Position numbers and translations under genes: made by a program
DNA from: Acanthaster planci
Lineage: Eukaryota > Echinodermata > Asteroidea > Valvatida > Acanthasteridae
Assembly (NCBI RefSeq): GCF_001949145.1
Contig: NW_019091361.1
Location: 2,114,919 to 2,178,918 of the forward strand
Direction: 5' to 3'
DNA length: 64,000 nucleotides
Shown here: piece by piece, positions 13,801 through 25,800 of the stretch
Position numbering within the stretch: position 1 is the stretch's first letter
Layout: every line of letters starts with the position of its first letter
Notes under the pieces: model-generated
Told to the model about the DNA's origin: nothing
The model's input: only the letters and a program-made list of their open reading frames with translations
Database searches by the model: none

Positions 13801-16800
13801 CGAGGTTGTTCCTTCATAAATTTACCACAGCCTGACTTCTTTAGTGTTAGACTTTAAACGTATAAGCTGTCTAAAACATCAGGTTCTAAAAATGCAGGGT
13901 TTTAAGAATGAAAATTGAAACGACGACAAAGTACGAAGCTGTGCTGTTTCAGTGCAACACGTGAACACCGTGTCATCACGTACATATGTATATTAGCCAT
14001 GTCCCCAATAGGGGACAATGTCATTTTCCAAGCCATTGTATATGTCGTTTCGTGAATTCATTACGCTTCCCCATTTGTCACGTTTTCCACGCCATCCTAT
14101 TGACCACTTCCTATTATACCTCCAACCTCCTCCGCCTCCTCCGCCTGGGTATCATCACTTATTCAAGATTTAAGGAAAAACGGTCGTCTTCATCGTGCTC
14201 AGGGCCATCCCGCCGACAGTCCAACTGGAGACGTTTGCTATTTATTATCCAAGACGACTACTCTGTTCAACCATAGAGTAGCTCTGTGGTTCAACAAAAG
14301 CCTGTGGCTTTTCAATGCTCCCTGTCAGCCAGTTGAGACCAAATCACTTATCCTTTTTGCCAAAATCGTCCCCGAGTTGTACTGACCCACTCCTTTCCCT
14401 GTGGGGTGGGGGTAATCTTAATCCTATGCTCTGAAGGTGATAAATTACTTGATTGGCGCAAAGTATGTTTCGCATGTGGAGTGTGCTTAGGGCGAATTGT
14501 GGGGACAATACAGGACACGGCTGTTCGGGTCCTCAACATATTTTTGTCGCAGAGGACAAGGAGTTCTGATGGCCATTCACACGGCTGTCCTCGATTTTTC
14601 TGGATATCGTTCTTCACGTATTATCAACGTGGTGCTTAACGATTGATGTCTCTACTGCATAGAACACTGCGCTGTACCAGTCGGAGCCACAGCCGCGCAT
14701 ATGCACATCCAGCCGGTCCGGTATACACCCCGGCCGTCTCTCCCGCTGTGAAGCTGTACTACATACAACCCAGTGCGGGCCCAGTATGAACAAGACTTGC
14801 TGATGTCGGCAATTGGCTTTGAAGTTTTACAAAGAAGTGCCATCTAAAGAAAAATCAATGCCAAACAAGGATCAACAATGCGGACGAGTCAACACTCCTG
14901 TTCACGAAATCTCACAACACTATACTCACAGTAATGGCACTATCTCTTCCCAACAACAGTAACCATCGAAATAAATTAGGCGCAATGACCAACCAGAAAG
15001 AGACGAAACAATTGCAAGGGTCGTCAAGGCAAATTTTGTCCAGAACAGCTTTTTTACACCTCCTCCCACAATGGGACGGTGAATGTGCCCTCAAATGCAC
15101 CGACCTTTGCAGCTCATCATACAAAGAGTATCAATGATTTTATTTTAGTTTGCATGAAGTTCTCATCATTTCACGGTATTTTGGAAAGATTTTGCTTGGG
15201 AAAAGAGGGAGTTACGCCCCAGTAGTCGCAGCGTGGAGCTATTAAAAACTGCCTCAGACTATAAATAAATTTAATGTCGTGGTTTATTACATCTGGCGAA
15301 GAATCGGCACAAAAGGCCAAAGCAAACGTGCAAACAAATCGCAAAGAAGCCTTTGGACGTAAACGCTCAAAGCTTGGGGACTTGCAAAACCGCAAGTCAA
15401 TCTGTCTTGATATCACAGTGTGGTCAGTAAGATTTTGTCACGTCCTGTTTGCATGGATGTATATTACAGACAGATTCATAACTAACAGGAACAAACAAGC
15501 GCAGGTTTTTTTCTCTGCTAATCTATTTTGCTCAACGCTAGAATGCTATAAACAAACGTTCAGCAACATCATTTTGGTCGAAGTGGTTTGAAATCACTTC
15601 AGTTATTGGCCAGTGGCCAACTTTGTAGCAGGCTGTCTCCAAAATTGAGAGCATTTGATGATTGTAGTAACGTTGGCTGAAATGTCACTTTTGGAAAGTA
15701 ATGCCATTAAGATCCTAATAATATTTGATTGAATCAAGGCGGTCTGGAGAATGCCATTGCCCATCACTTTGAGTTTGTCATTTACTCACAAAGTGCAGGG
15801 CAGGTGCGTCCAATTGACTAACCTAGACCGTGGATGGAGTTTGTGGTTGAAAAGATCGAGTGGGTTCTTGCATGATGCGAAAAGGTAACGACATCTGGGC
15901 TAAAATAAAAAGGTCTACTTCCACTGGATAATCGGTCACGGTGCAGTCGTCTAGCCGGCGGTATGGGACGCCCTCAACTGTTGACTGATGTTATCAGTCA
16001 CCATTTAAACTCCTTTGGCCTTATTTACTTCTCTCACGACCAGTCCCCGACTGTGATTCGTAGACAGGCCTATTTAGAGGCTTCATATAGGGCAATATAT
16101 CACTTGGAAAGGTTAAGGGAGTTTAAACTCAAGATCACTCTGTGACGGCTGGGGTCAACTACCGGTCTTGTGCAGTTGCACTTTTATTCCCATTTCAATT
16201 TACGGGGGATAATCATGGGGCGATACATTAGTGAACTGCCGCGTAGCATGCAGCAAATCGGCGCTACCGGCCGTTTTCTGCGCTCGTATCAAAACGTGTT
16301 GAGTGGCTTGGAAAGAGTTCAGCATATAATAAAGCCGATTTTTTTTTTTTTTAAATGGGCCGGGGATCAGCTGTAACTCCTAAGAATGTAATTAACTATA
16401 AAATCCCCCTCGCCAGGAGGCCTTTCAAAGGTGTGTGACGTTAAAGTTCTCTGGACTGGGCCACCTTGTAGATAAAGAGGGAGAGTTTTGTGCCCTCCCG
16501 TCCCTATCGAGACCGGTTTGCGGACCTTTGATCAGGAGGTTTATACGTAGGAATGGGGGGGGGGTCTGGGAGTGCCTCCGGCAAAGGTTACTGTGAATGG
16601 AAAAGAAAGGTTTTATTTAGTGGAATGAAACAATGCTTACACGAGGGTGCTTCGATTTATTGTCCATGGCAAGTCAAGTTGTGTTTCTGAAATTTAAGGT
16701 CTCCCTGTTGATTGAGACACCTGACGTGGGGGAACAAGTACTGAACATGAAATTTAACGATCACAACAACTTTCGGCCAGACACCCTCTGTGTGTGTGTG

Positions 16801-19800
16801 GTTTGGAGTGTGAAGTGGGCTTACAAAGCTTGGAAATCCAAATATTTATGCTTCGGGTGAGCTCAAGTACAAAATTATTCGGCGATTCTAACCAATATAA
16901 ACAAACGTCCCTTCCGAGCTTTTCACTGGCTTAATCTATCAAATAATGCGGTTCAACATATCCTGTGGGCTACGATTACAAAAGAATAAATAAATACATA
17001 TTTTTGTAAATATTTATGAAGTTGGACGGTTCGTGGTAGAAAGGGTGACCTGTAATTGACTGGGCGAGGCAGTGTGGCATATGGGAAAAATTAGGCTCCA
17101 GTGCTGGCCGACACAAAGCTTGATTGTGATTGATTGTACAAACGAATGATAAGTCGAAAATTGACGTACAGCCTAGACCCCGTGGGACGGGATGAGTCAA
17201 ATCACACGTCACTTTACGCGTGTTCAGAGCGCGCCGACATTGACATAGAAGCAAACTTTTTCTTCCTGCTGAAACGATTGACTGGTGCAGAATCGTCTTT
17301 ACTGCTGGACTGAAGCTATATCAATAATTTACGTCAGTAGTTCACATCTACATACACTGAGTTACGGATGAATTATGAACACAAAGTTTTTGAAATGACA
17401 GCAAATTTGTAAAAAGAAGTCGTTCTATTGTTGTTTTTTTTTTTTTTCGAAGGTCATCTTTTTGTACAAAATGCGCATTAAGGCTATCTTTAGTTGTATC
17501 ATTGCGAAAGGTATAAATATCCATCGGATGCAAAGTCAGTTGCTAAGGCTTTTTTCCAGATGGATTGGATTTTATCCAAAATTTTATCACCCGATCAAAT
17601 CGAAACTGAAGGGATGTTTTCGATTTCACTGTGTCATCTGCAGTATGGTCTCAAACTCTGCATACCTTTTGTGACGTCAACTCCTTTTGTCCTGGCCCAG
17701 GGCATATAATTGGTTCAGCGAGTAGGAATGCTGCATTTAGTGGAGCGCTGCATCATTGTTTAATATCACTTCACAAACGAGCCGGTTCGGTATTCCAATA
17801 GCGCATGCCCAGAAAAAGGCTATTCGGGAACAGCTACACGGGTGCGCGGTAGTCAGCGCAGCCATTTCTGATTCACGCGTGCGCTTCGTTCCCGAAAGAC
17901 TTTGGCTTTTTGAAATATCGAACTGGCTCATTTTGGCACAGCGTCCAGGGCGGCAAAAAAAAAACAACACTAAGGAACACGTGACCATAACCGACGGAAG
18001 CGTCCGCCCGCCGACTCACAATCTCATTATTCATACACATTTTGACAACCCAAGTTTCAGGACTTGTTTGTCCCCAGACGCACTGATTCACTTGTTCTTC
18101 TTTGCCCGTATTCTATCTTTTTACACCCATTCCTGTGACGGTCATTGTCGTCTCAATGTCTTCAATCATATAAAGTCTATCAGTCAATCTAGATGTTGAT
18201 GAAAAGGTCAGGGATGGGGCGATGCCTTCGGCGCTGCTTGAAGAAATCAAGAAAAATGTTTGATTCCTTTTCTCTTGAGAGACACCCTTGAAGGAAGAGC
18301 AGTGTTTTGGTAAAAAGGAAGGATATCATAATTCAAAACGAGATGCCTTGGCTCCAATTTTAATGAGGAAGACTGGCTAATTCTGCTCTCCGATGAGAAA
18401 TTTGACGGGAAGGAACAGTGTCCCAGAAAAATCCCGACTCGACTGATACAGTGGTGTATTCTTAGTTCGAGCCAACGTGCTTCGATTTAATTTGTGCGCC
18501 GTTTTAATTTCTTCCCTGTGCCTTCATCAGGATGTGCGGCGCGGTAGGCGAGGATTCAAGGGAAGCGGCAAGGACAAGAACTCCATCGTGTGGTCTCGGT
18601 GGAGCGACTGGTCAGAGTGCTCGCGGACGTGTGGTGGCGGAGCCAAGTACAGGACAAGACACTGCATGAGCAGGTAAACTTCACGCGCAGGCCGACAAAA
18701 CCAACTGTCCTGCATTATGAAATGCGTTGGAAAAAATACAGACTGACAAATTTCCTCTGGTGGGATTCGAGCCCACAAGTCTGATGCAACACAGTTCTAC
18801 GGTGCTGACTTAATATCCTGGCCATATAGTGTTTTTTGACTAAACTCTACACGAATTTCTGATGTACGAAAGACCATATCAATCTTTAGCATGCGACCTC
18901 ATGCAGCTTTGAACAACCAACAACTAGTAATATATACATGTGTGTATATATATATATAAATATTAAAGAGAAAGCTTTTATTTTAAGGCATGTTTTATTT
19001 CAAATAGGAAACCAGCAAATGACAGAGCAGGAATCCAAATTTGTGAGGAGGAGAGCAGACAATATCGCTCCTGTAACACCAAGGTGAGTGCAGAGGAACG
19101 GCGTCAAAAAGAGGTGTTCACGCGGGGAGGGGGGAACCATGGCGTAACGAGTTCAGCATGTGACATTTGCACGCCTACTGCTCAAGTAATCACAATGGGC
19201 GCTGTTCTCATTCTTGCAAAATGAAAACAGTTAGACTTTATTTAAGGGTGTTCAGATCCCTGGATTCCAGACGAGTGTTGGGAAATCGAACTTGCCATAA
19301 ATGATCACCGCGTGTTAGGAACCATTAATAATCAAATTTTTCTTGGATAAGTGCCACTGACAAAAATAGGCTTATTCCTTGTAAATGAGTGGTACTGAAG
19401 TGTACGGCACCCGATTTTAGAATTCGGCCGAGTTGAAGCCTGCCCACGTACAGTTTCGGGGACATCCTGACTCTGTCAGTGTTATGTCTGGGTCTAGGAA
19501 AATATTTCGAAAAGCCAATGCAATGTTGACAGAGAAGGGAGTTACATCATGAAAAGGTACATGTACACGCTAATTCAAATCGGGTGTCAGAAACAAGCCT
19601 TGTACAACGTCAACCCCTGCGATTGAACCTTTGACAATTGCAAATTCATGGTCATTGTAGCACGACTTGACCCAGGAGTATAAGTCAGTCTAAATTAGAT
19701 CAAAATGTTCAAAGCCGGGTCTGATGTGATGTCAATCAGAAATTTCCTTGTGTGTAAATACAGAGGTAGTTTCCCGTAATTAAACCAATAATTCCACTTT

Positions 19801-22800
19801 TTGACTGGTGCTTCCTTCAAAGGTTGTGACTTCTAATTAAATGTGACATCTGTCAAATATGTCTGTCCTTACCTTGGCCAGGTATGGCGGACCTTTTGAT
19901 AATAGAGTGCCTCAATACCCGAATGTTGGAGGCAATTAGCGTGATTACCTTTGGCAATGATTCAGTTTCCCTTTCTTGTTGCCCCCAATGCCGACGGTCG
20001 CAGCCATGCCCAGCCGGTTCACAAGACTTTAGAGCGATGCAGTGCGCCATCTACAATGAGAAACCATTGGTAGAGTGGGTGCCGGTGGAAGAGGGTAAGC
20101 ATTGGGCCCTTGCCAAATACAAGTCTTTGTTTCCTCACAGACATGGAGGTAAATAGGGTGGGGCAGTGGCGACGACAGAAACCATGCGACCTTGGGGAAA
20201 ACCTAAATTTCCTTGTTATAGCAGAAGCAGAAATCTGCGTTTTGGGTGGCACACCTGTGCAAGGGTTTCGGCAATTCTTTTCCAGATTGAGAAGATTAAT
20301 ATTTAACACCCATACAAGATGTCTGTTTAAACCATGAAGCATAACAGCTAGACTTAAACATTTCTAGCCGTCGCCACAGTCGTTCAGAGAAAGCATTATC
20401 CGCAATGTCACACCAGCTAACTATGTAGAATGTATCAAGAGCTGAAATGACTCGAGTCGGTAACTCCTGTCGATTTCTACTCGAGTCACCATTTTTGACA
20501 GCTAGACCCCCAGCCTTACAGGGTAAATACCCCGACTCGACTGGACTCGAGGCCCTTATGTCATAAGACTTACGTGAGTCGGAGTCAACACGCGAGACCC
20601 AAATACACCGTACTATAGTATCATAATGACAAGTAATTATGAACTGCGCGTCACTGCCAAGTTATATACGATATCACGGACTCCTATCTCCGACCACTGC
20701 ACCTTCGTGTCAAGTGAGCTGTACCAATTCCTAAGAAGGGCAATGTTGGTACATCATCGTGACTTAATTGTTTAAACGATGCCAAGATATTCTTAAAGCT
20801 TTTAAATATGGTGAAATCTCAATTTTCAGGTAATAGAAATGAATGCGATCTGGTGTGTAAGACAACGAACGGAGCGTACGAACTGAACTTCCGCCATGTG
20901 GTAGACGGGACCCGATGCCGCGGTAACTCCATGGATATGTGCATCAATGGCAAGTGCCAGGTGAGAACACTTGGTGCTTGACAGTTTTTTCAAATCAAAT
21001 GTCATGTATGCGTAATTTGCGACCACTTGAGAGACCTTTGGAAGCATGTAGTCGATACGTCCCCAGTTTAAATCTGGCAGACTTCAGATAGTGGGCCATA
21101 GGTGTTTCATGTCAGGAACATGTCAGGTTCTATCAGTTACTGCACTGTATAACCCCGATTAAAAACAACAACAGTTGCATTCTTTGCGCGGCCACTTTAT
21201 AGTGTAAAGAGTGAATTGGAAATTCCTCCATAACTGCAGGTCACCTTCTGAGAGTATTTCCGATAGTTCATCTTTAAACTGGCACGTGCTTATGCTTGAC
21301 GTTATACGGACTCAAGCCATGAATCACATGTACCTTGGGTCCCAGGTCAGCAAAAAGCATGATGCCGTTTGGTAACTTTATAACCAGCAGATATAATTAT
21401 CAAGTCCATTTAGTACCTATATCTTCATGATTTGTGTGGGTAAAAGCCGTTCTAATCAAAGAAGTAGCACCGATCTTTGCTCAAGAGATGGTCAGAAACT
21501 TGTGCACAAGCCAGTTATGTTTGTAGCACCTGCATTAGTCCTAAAGTTCTCTAAACTGTGTGATATCAATGATGTGAATCGGCGCGGGCTGTAGGACTAG
21601 AATCCACTCCACGCAACACCGATACCAGGGTCCCCAAGTAAGCACTTGCAGCTCAGCCCACGGACCTCCATAGCCCGCAGCTGTTTTTAAAGGGAGATGA
21701 GTAAACCCTACAGCTGGATGTCTCAGAGTTGACCTTAAGACTTCTTCAACTTTCTTCATTTCTTGTTGTAAATACATCTGACAGCCGTGTTTCGTTGTTT
21801 TTTTCTTTGCGTTTCCGTAGGCTGTCGGTTGTGATGGAGACTTGAACTCGACGGCGAGCTACGATGTTTGCGGGGTTTGTGGCGGCCGAAACCAGACCTG
21901 TGGTCACGTGCACAAGACGTACTCGGAGGAATATCCATCCACTGGTTAATATTCAGTCCTCGTTTCTTCCTTTTAACCCGCCAAGATAAATCGCCTTGAG
22001 CACGCTTTGTTGATTTGGTTGACATGCGGTTCCAATCAGACGGTGGTTGGGCATTATTTTCATACATAGGGCGACAATGTTATATACAAGTAAATTCGAC
22101 AGGGTGGTTGTTTACACCCAATAAGGTCCCATGTCAATTGTTGATTCATGTTAATCATCCTAAATCAGGCAATCCTAAAGTCAAAGCAGCCTGTTATGAA
22201 CATTACTGAAATGCTTCTCTGGTTGAGATAAATGGAGCTGCAATATTTTACTTTGTCAATCTCTTAGAGAAACAAAACTGAACTAGGCCTATGACAATCC
22301 CTATTAAGATCACAGCTAGATACAGACGGTATAACGGGAAAGTACCTCCCTAGGTAACGGCCTGCCCTGTTATTCATTTATCTGCGTCAGCCGGAGAAAG
22401 ACAACCTCACAATCAAACTGGGAATGTACATTTGCGAGACAGGAAACAAGTCAAGAAGACCTCCAGACTGCAGACCGATCGACGGCAGACAACCAATTTT
22501 TTCTTGGAAATAAAAATCACACATCTATTGTTGCAGCCGACGGCAGACATAAACATTACCGAGGCCCCGTTTCATCGGCAGAGCGAGGTTATTGCAATGA
22601 AATCCCACTCAGCAAAGGTTAATGAGAAGCAACATAAGCGCTGACAATGAAGTACGACTAATTAAAAGCTGCAAATTAACATTTCAATGCTACGCGAGCA
22701 AGCAACTCAATGGATATATGATCATTCACTTCTCAAAGCACTTATAATTCCCAGAATCCCAGTGTAGCAAATTCAGCTTCAGGTATTTAACTGCGAGCTT

Positions 22801-25800
22801 TAAGTTTATAGCTGCGGTTCATTCAGACAAGGTATCCTTTTGCCGAACTAGTCATTAGTTCAGTCCTTGTGCTTCCAATAACCAAAACTAAAACTGATTT
22901 CTCTCACAGCAAAGTCATCCAAAACTTATAACAATCATTTCCCCATCTGGTCCAGTATAAAACTCGAGGGTTGTTAGAAGGCGTTGCTCGTACATGTCAC
23001 AGCTTGACACGACCCTGTTTGTGTCTACAAAGGACTGACACTTCGCAGGGCTGGGTGTGGAAAGTGTCAGTATTTGTGAAAGGTTTCTTCATGTCCTAGC
23101 TTTGCAAAGCAACCTCCCTAGGTATCAGTATCATGGTTTGAATAAATTCTGTCGTTCAGGGCCAATTCCCGCGAACTCCCGCAAGAATTTGCTCAATGAG
23201 AAGCAGACGGCGTTTCCAAGCACAGACAAATTGATGAACGTGACCCAGACGTGTTTAATCAATATTTATAATTTCCCAAGAGAACCGTAAACCCTATTTC
23301 AGTTTGTTATTACGAAGAAATACGCCGATGAAAATAATTTCATTATTTAGCAGAATCGGACTTGGAAGCTGGTCGGATAAGACATTAATGTCCATCTTAT
23401 GCATCTAGCTCGTGGTTGCTCGTAAAATCTTCTGGACGTTACTCTCACATGTAGCGTATATGGCCCTGCTTCTCAGAGAGAAGGAAAAAGCATTTTGAAG
23501 AACGTTGTGGCTTAGCCAAAAAATACTACCCCAGAAGAAAACCCACACACGTGTAGGAAATACCCATCCGTATAACATGCTCCCAGCGGGAATCGAACAG
23601 GTTCCACCAGGGCCTTGGGTGAGGAAAGAGTGACTCGACACGGGCGTTTACTTTTCCCCCTCAAATTGGTAACGAACACAAGGTCATAACCGGTAGCCTT
23701 TATAAGCATGATATGGGGATTCGTGGATATTTGGCGACCCTACTCCTAAACTAACCGTGGTCTGTATCAAAGTCATGATTTTTCTACCTCACAGTTTGAA
23801 AATGCAACAATTCTTCAGTTTTACAATAGAGGTTCATACATTCATTAAAACAGCATCCAGCTATAAACACGTACCGGCATAGTTTGACAGTTACAAAAAA
23901 AAAGTGGCTGCGACGTATTACAGTGAACAAAAAGAGACAACTATTTAACTTTGAGCCATGTAGGTTATTCGTTCAGGTGTTGTCATATCACAAATGAATG
24001 AGCTACTGTTGTCTGAAATCATGGTTAAACAATCATTGTCATGTACACAAGAAAAACTACCAACCGTGACACCACTTTCGCAATATTTGCTGTCTCATTA
24101 ACAAAACCGCGGAAAGTCCAAATGAAATAGTTACGAAAAATCATCCCCGAAAAACTACCCTTGCTAAATTGAAACAAATATCCATGTTTATTCTGAATAA
24201 TGTCACTTTGAGCAATTCACTTACCAGTGTCCAGCTGAGTCTTGTTTCTTGTGAGCTCATTGGAAATGTTGAGTGACACATGGTCGATACACGCAGTCAT
24301 GCAGGCTCACTTGACGTTTGGGTAGAGCACGTGCATTTCCCGTCGCCGGTTCACTCTCGGTCAAAAATTGGCGCACACCGCGTCATTCCATTACAACAGA
24401 ATGTCTCCGAAGAGCAGGTTACATTTTTTCTTCGCAATGTGGTTACATAAAGTATCACACACGGATTTAGTTTATGTTTTCTGTCCCGATGACCCATCAT
24501 GTCTGTATGGATGTTGCAGAGCTAAATCTCCCCCAAAGTGTAGTCAATAAACTCTGTTTTCTCTCAATTTCCTTGTCGGTGTTGCTATAGTTGTCAGTTC
24601 AGAGAAAATGGCGTAAGTACGGTAAAGACTGCAGTGTGTACACGAGCGTCTGCTGCAAGTTTATTAATAGCGATCGATATCTTTGCAACCTCTTTATTGT
24701 TCTTACACCTGTCGAAAAATTCTTTGTGTAGGCCTACTTGGCTTCCCGAACGCCTACAGAGTAATGTGTTACAATGAGGGGCATTCATGATTGTGGGGCA
24801 CTTCAGAGATTAGGTTTCCGTGTCTGCATGTACCTTATTACAATGTGAAAGTCTAGCCATCAAATTGAAAACAGGAATATCACGCGCGCGAAGGACATTT
24901 CTGAAGAAATCTGCAGACAATTTTATATGAGCAATAGTGGATCGGTTGATTGCAGTGGCCACAATGTGACCAAGGGGTTGAAGTCAGTGAAAACATTTGT
25001 TTGTTTCTTTAACTTTCTGTTTTCAATCTAAATCAGTTGAAATAATTGAAAAAAAAATAGATTTTGAAAAGGCTGAAAGCTACCTGTACTTTTATTCGTA
25101 ACCTGTTTTAGTTTAGCCGGTTCCCCTCAAGATATAATTGACATACGAGGAAATAAGTTTCTTTTTATTACTTTAAAACATTTTTGAAATTACTGTTTAT
25201 TTCTTTGACAGGATTTTACACATACAACCGCATAATCATGATCCCAGCCGGGGCTAGCAATATTCGCATTAAGGACAAGAGCACACTGAATTTCATTGGT
25301 AAGATAGAAAAGTAAATTAGTAAATTTGTGGGGATTTCATTGTTGGTATAAAGTGATATGAATGTTGTGGTTTGCTTTTCATTAGGATGTAATAAAAACT
25401 TGAAAAACAGACGGATTCAATGGTGAAAAAATGTTGACACCAAACCACATGGTGGTAATTCAGCCCCAATGTTCATTTTAACATGGATGTGCTGAGCTCT
25501 GAAGATCACATGGGCTGATTTCTTTATGAAAATAATGTGGAAACTTATTTCCATGGAACATGATGAACTTGGACAAACACAGGGAGAGACCGTGTCCCCA
25601 AACTCTACATTTATTTATGAATCTACACAGGGTTATGAGTAAATTGTTAACTTTACTCTCTTTATTTAACCAGCTCTAAAAGACGAATCCGGAGAGTTTC
25701 TGCTGAACGGGGACTGGACCATCGACTGGCCAGGAGACTACAAAGGAGTGGGTACCAACATCTCGTACCAGCGTCACCGAAATGGATCAGAGGATATAAA

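Noticed and set aside
17756-18199. 147-codon plus-strand open frame in intron 1 of the ADAMTSL5-like gene
   Set aside because: No recognisable domain, biased toward chance composition, and it sits between spliced exons of a clear gene on the same strand.
23577-23612. Possible B box (GTTCGATTCC on the minus strand)
   Set aside because: The loop matches but the flanking bases do not form a T stem and there is no A box nearby.
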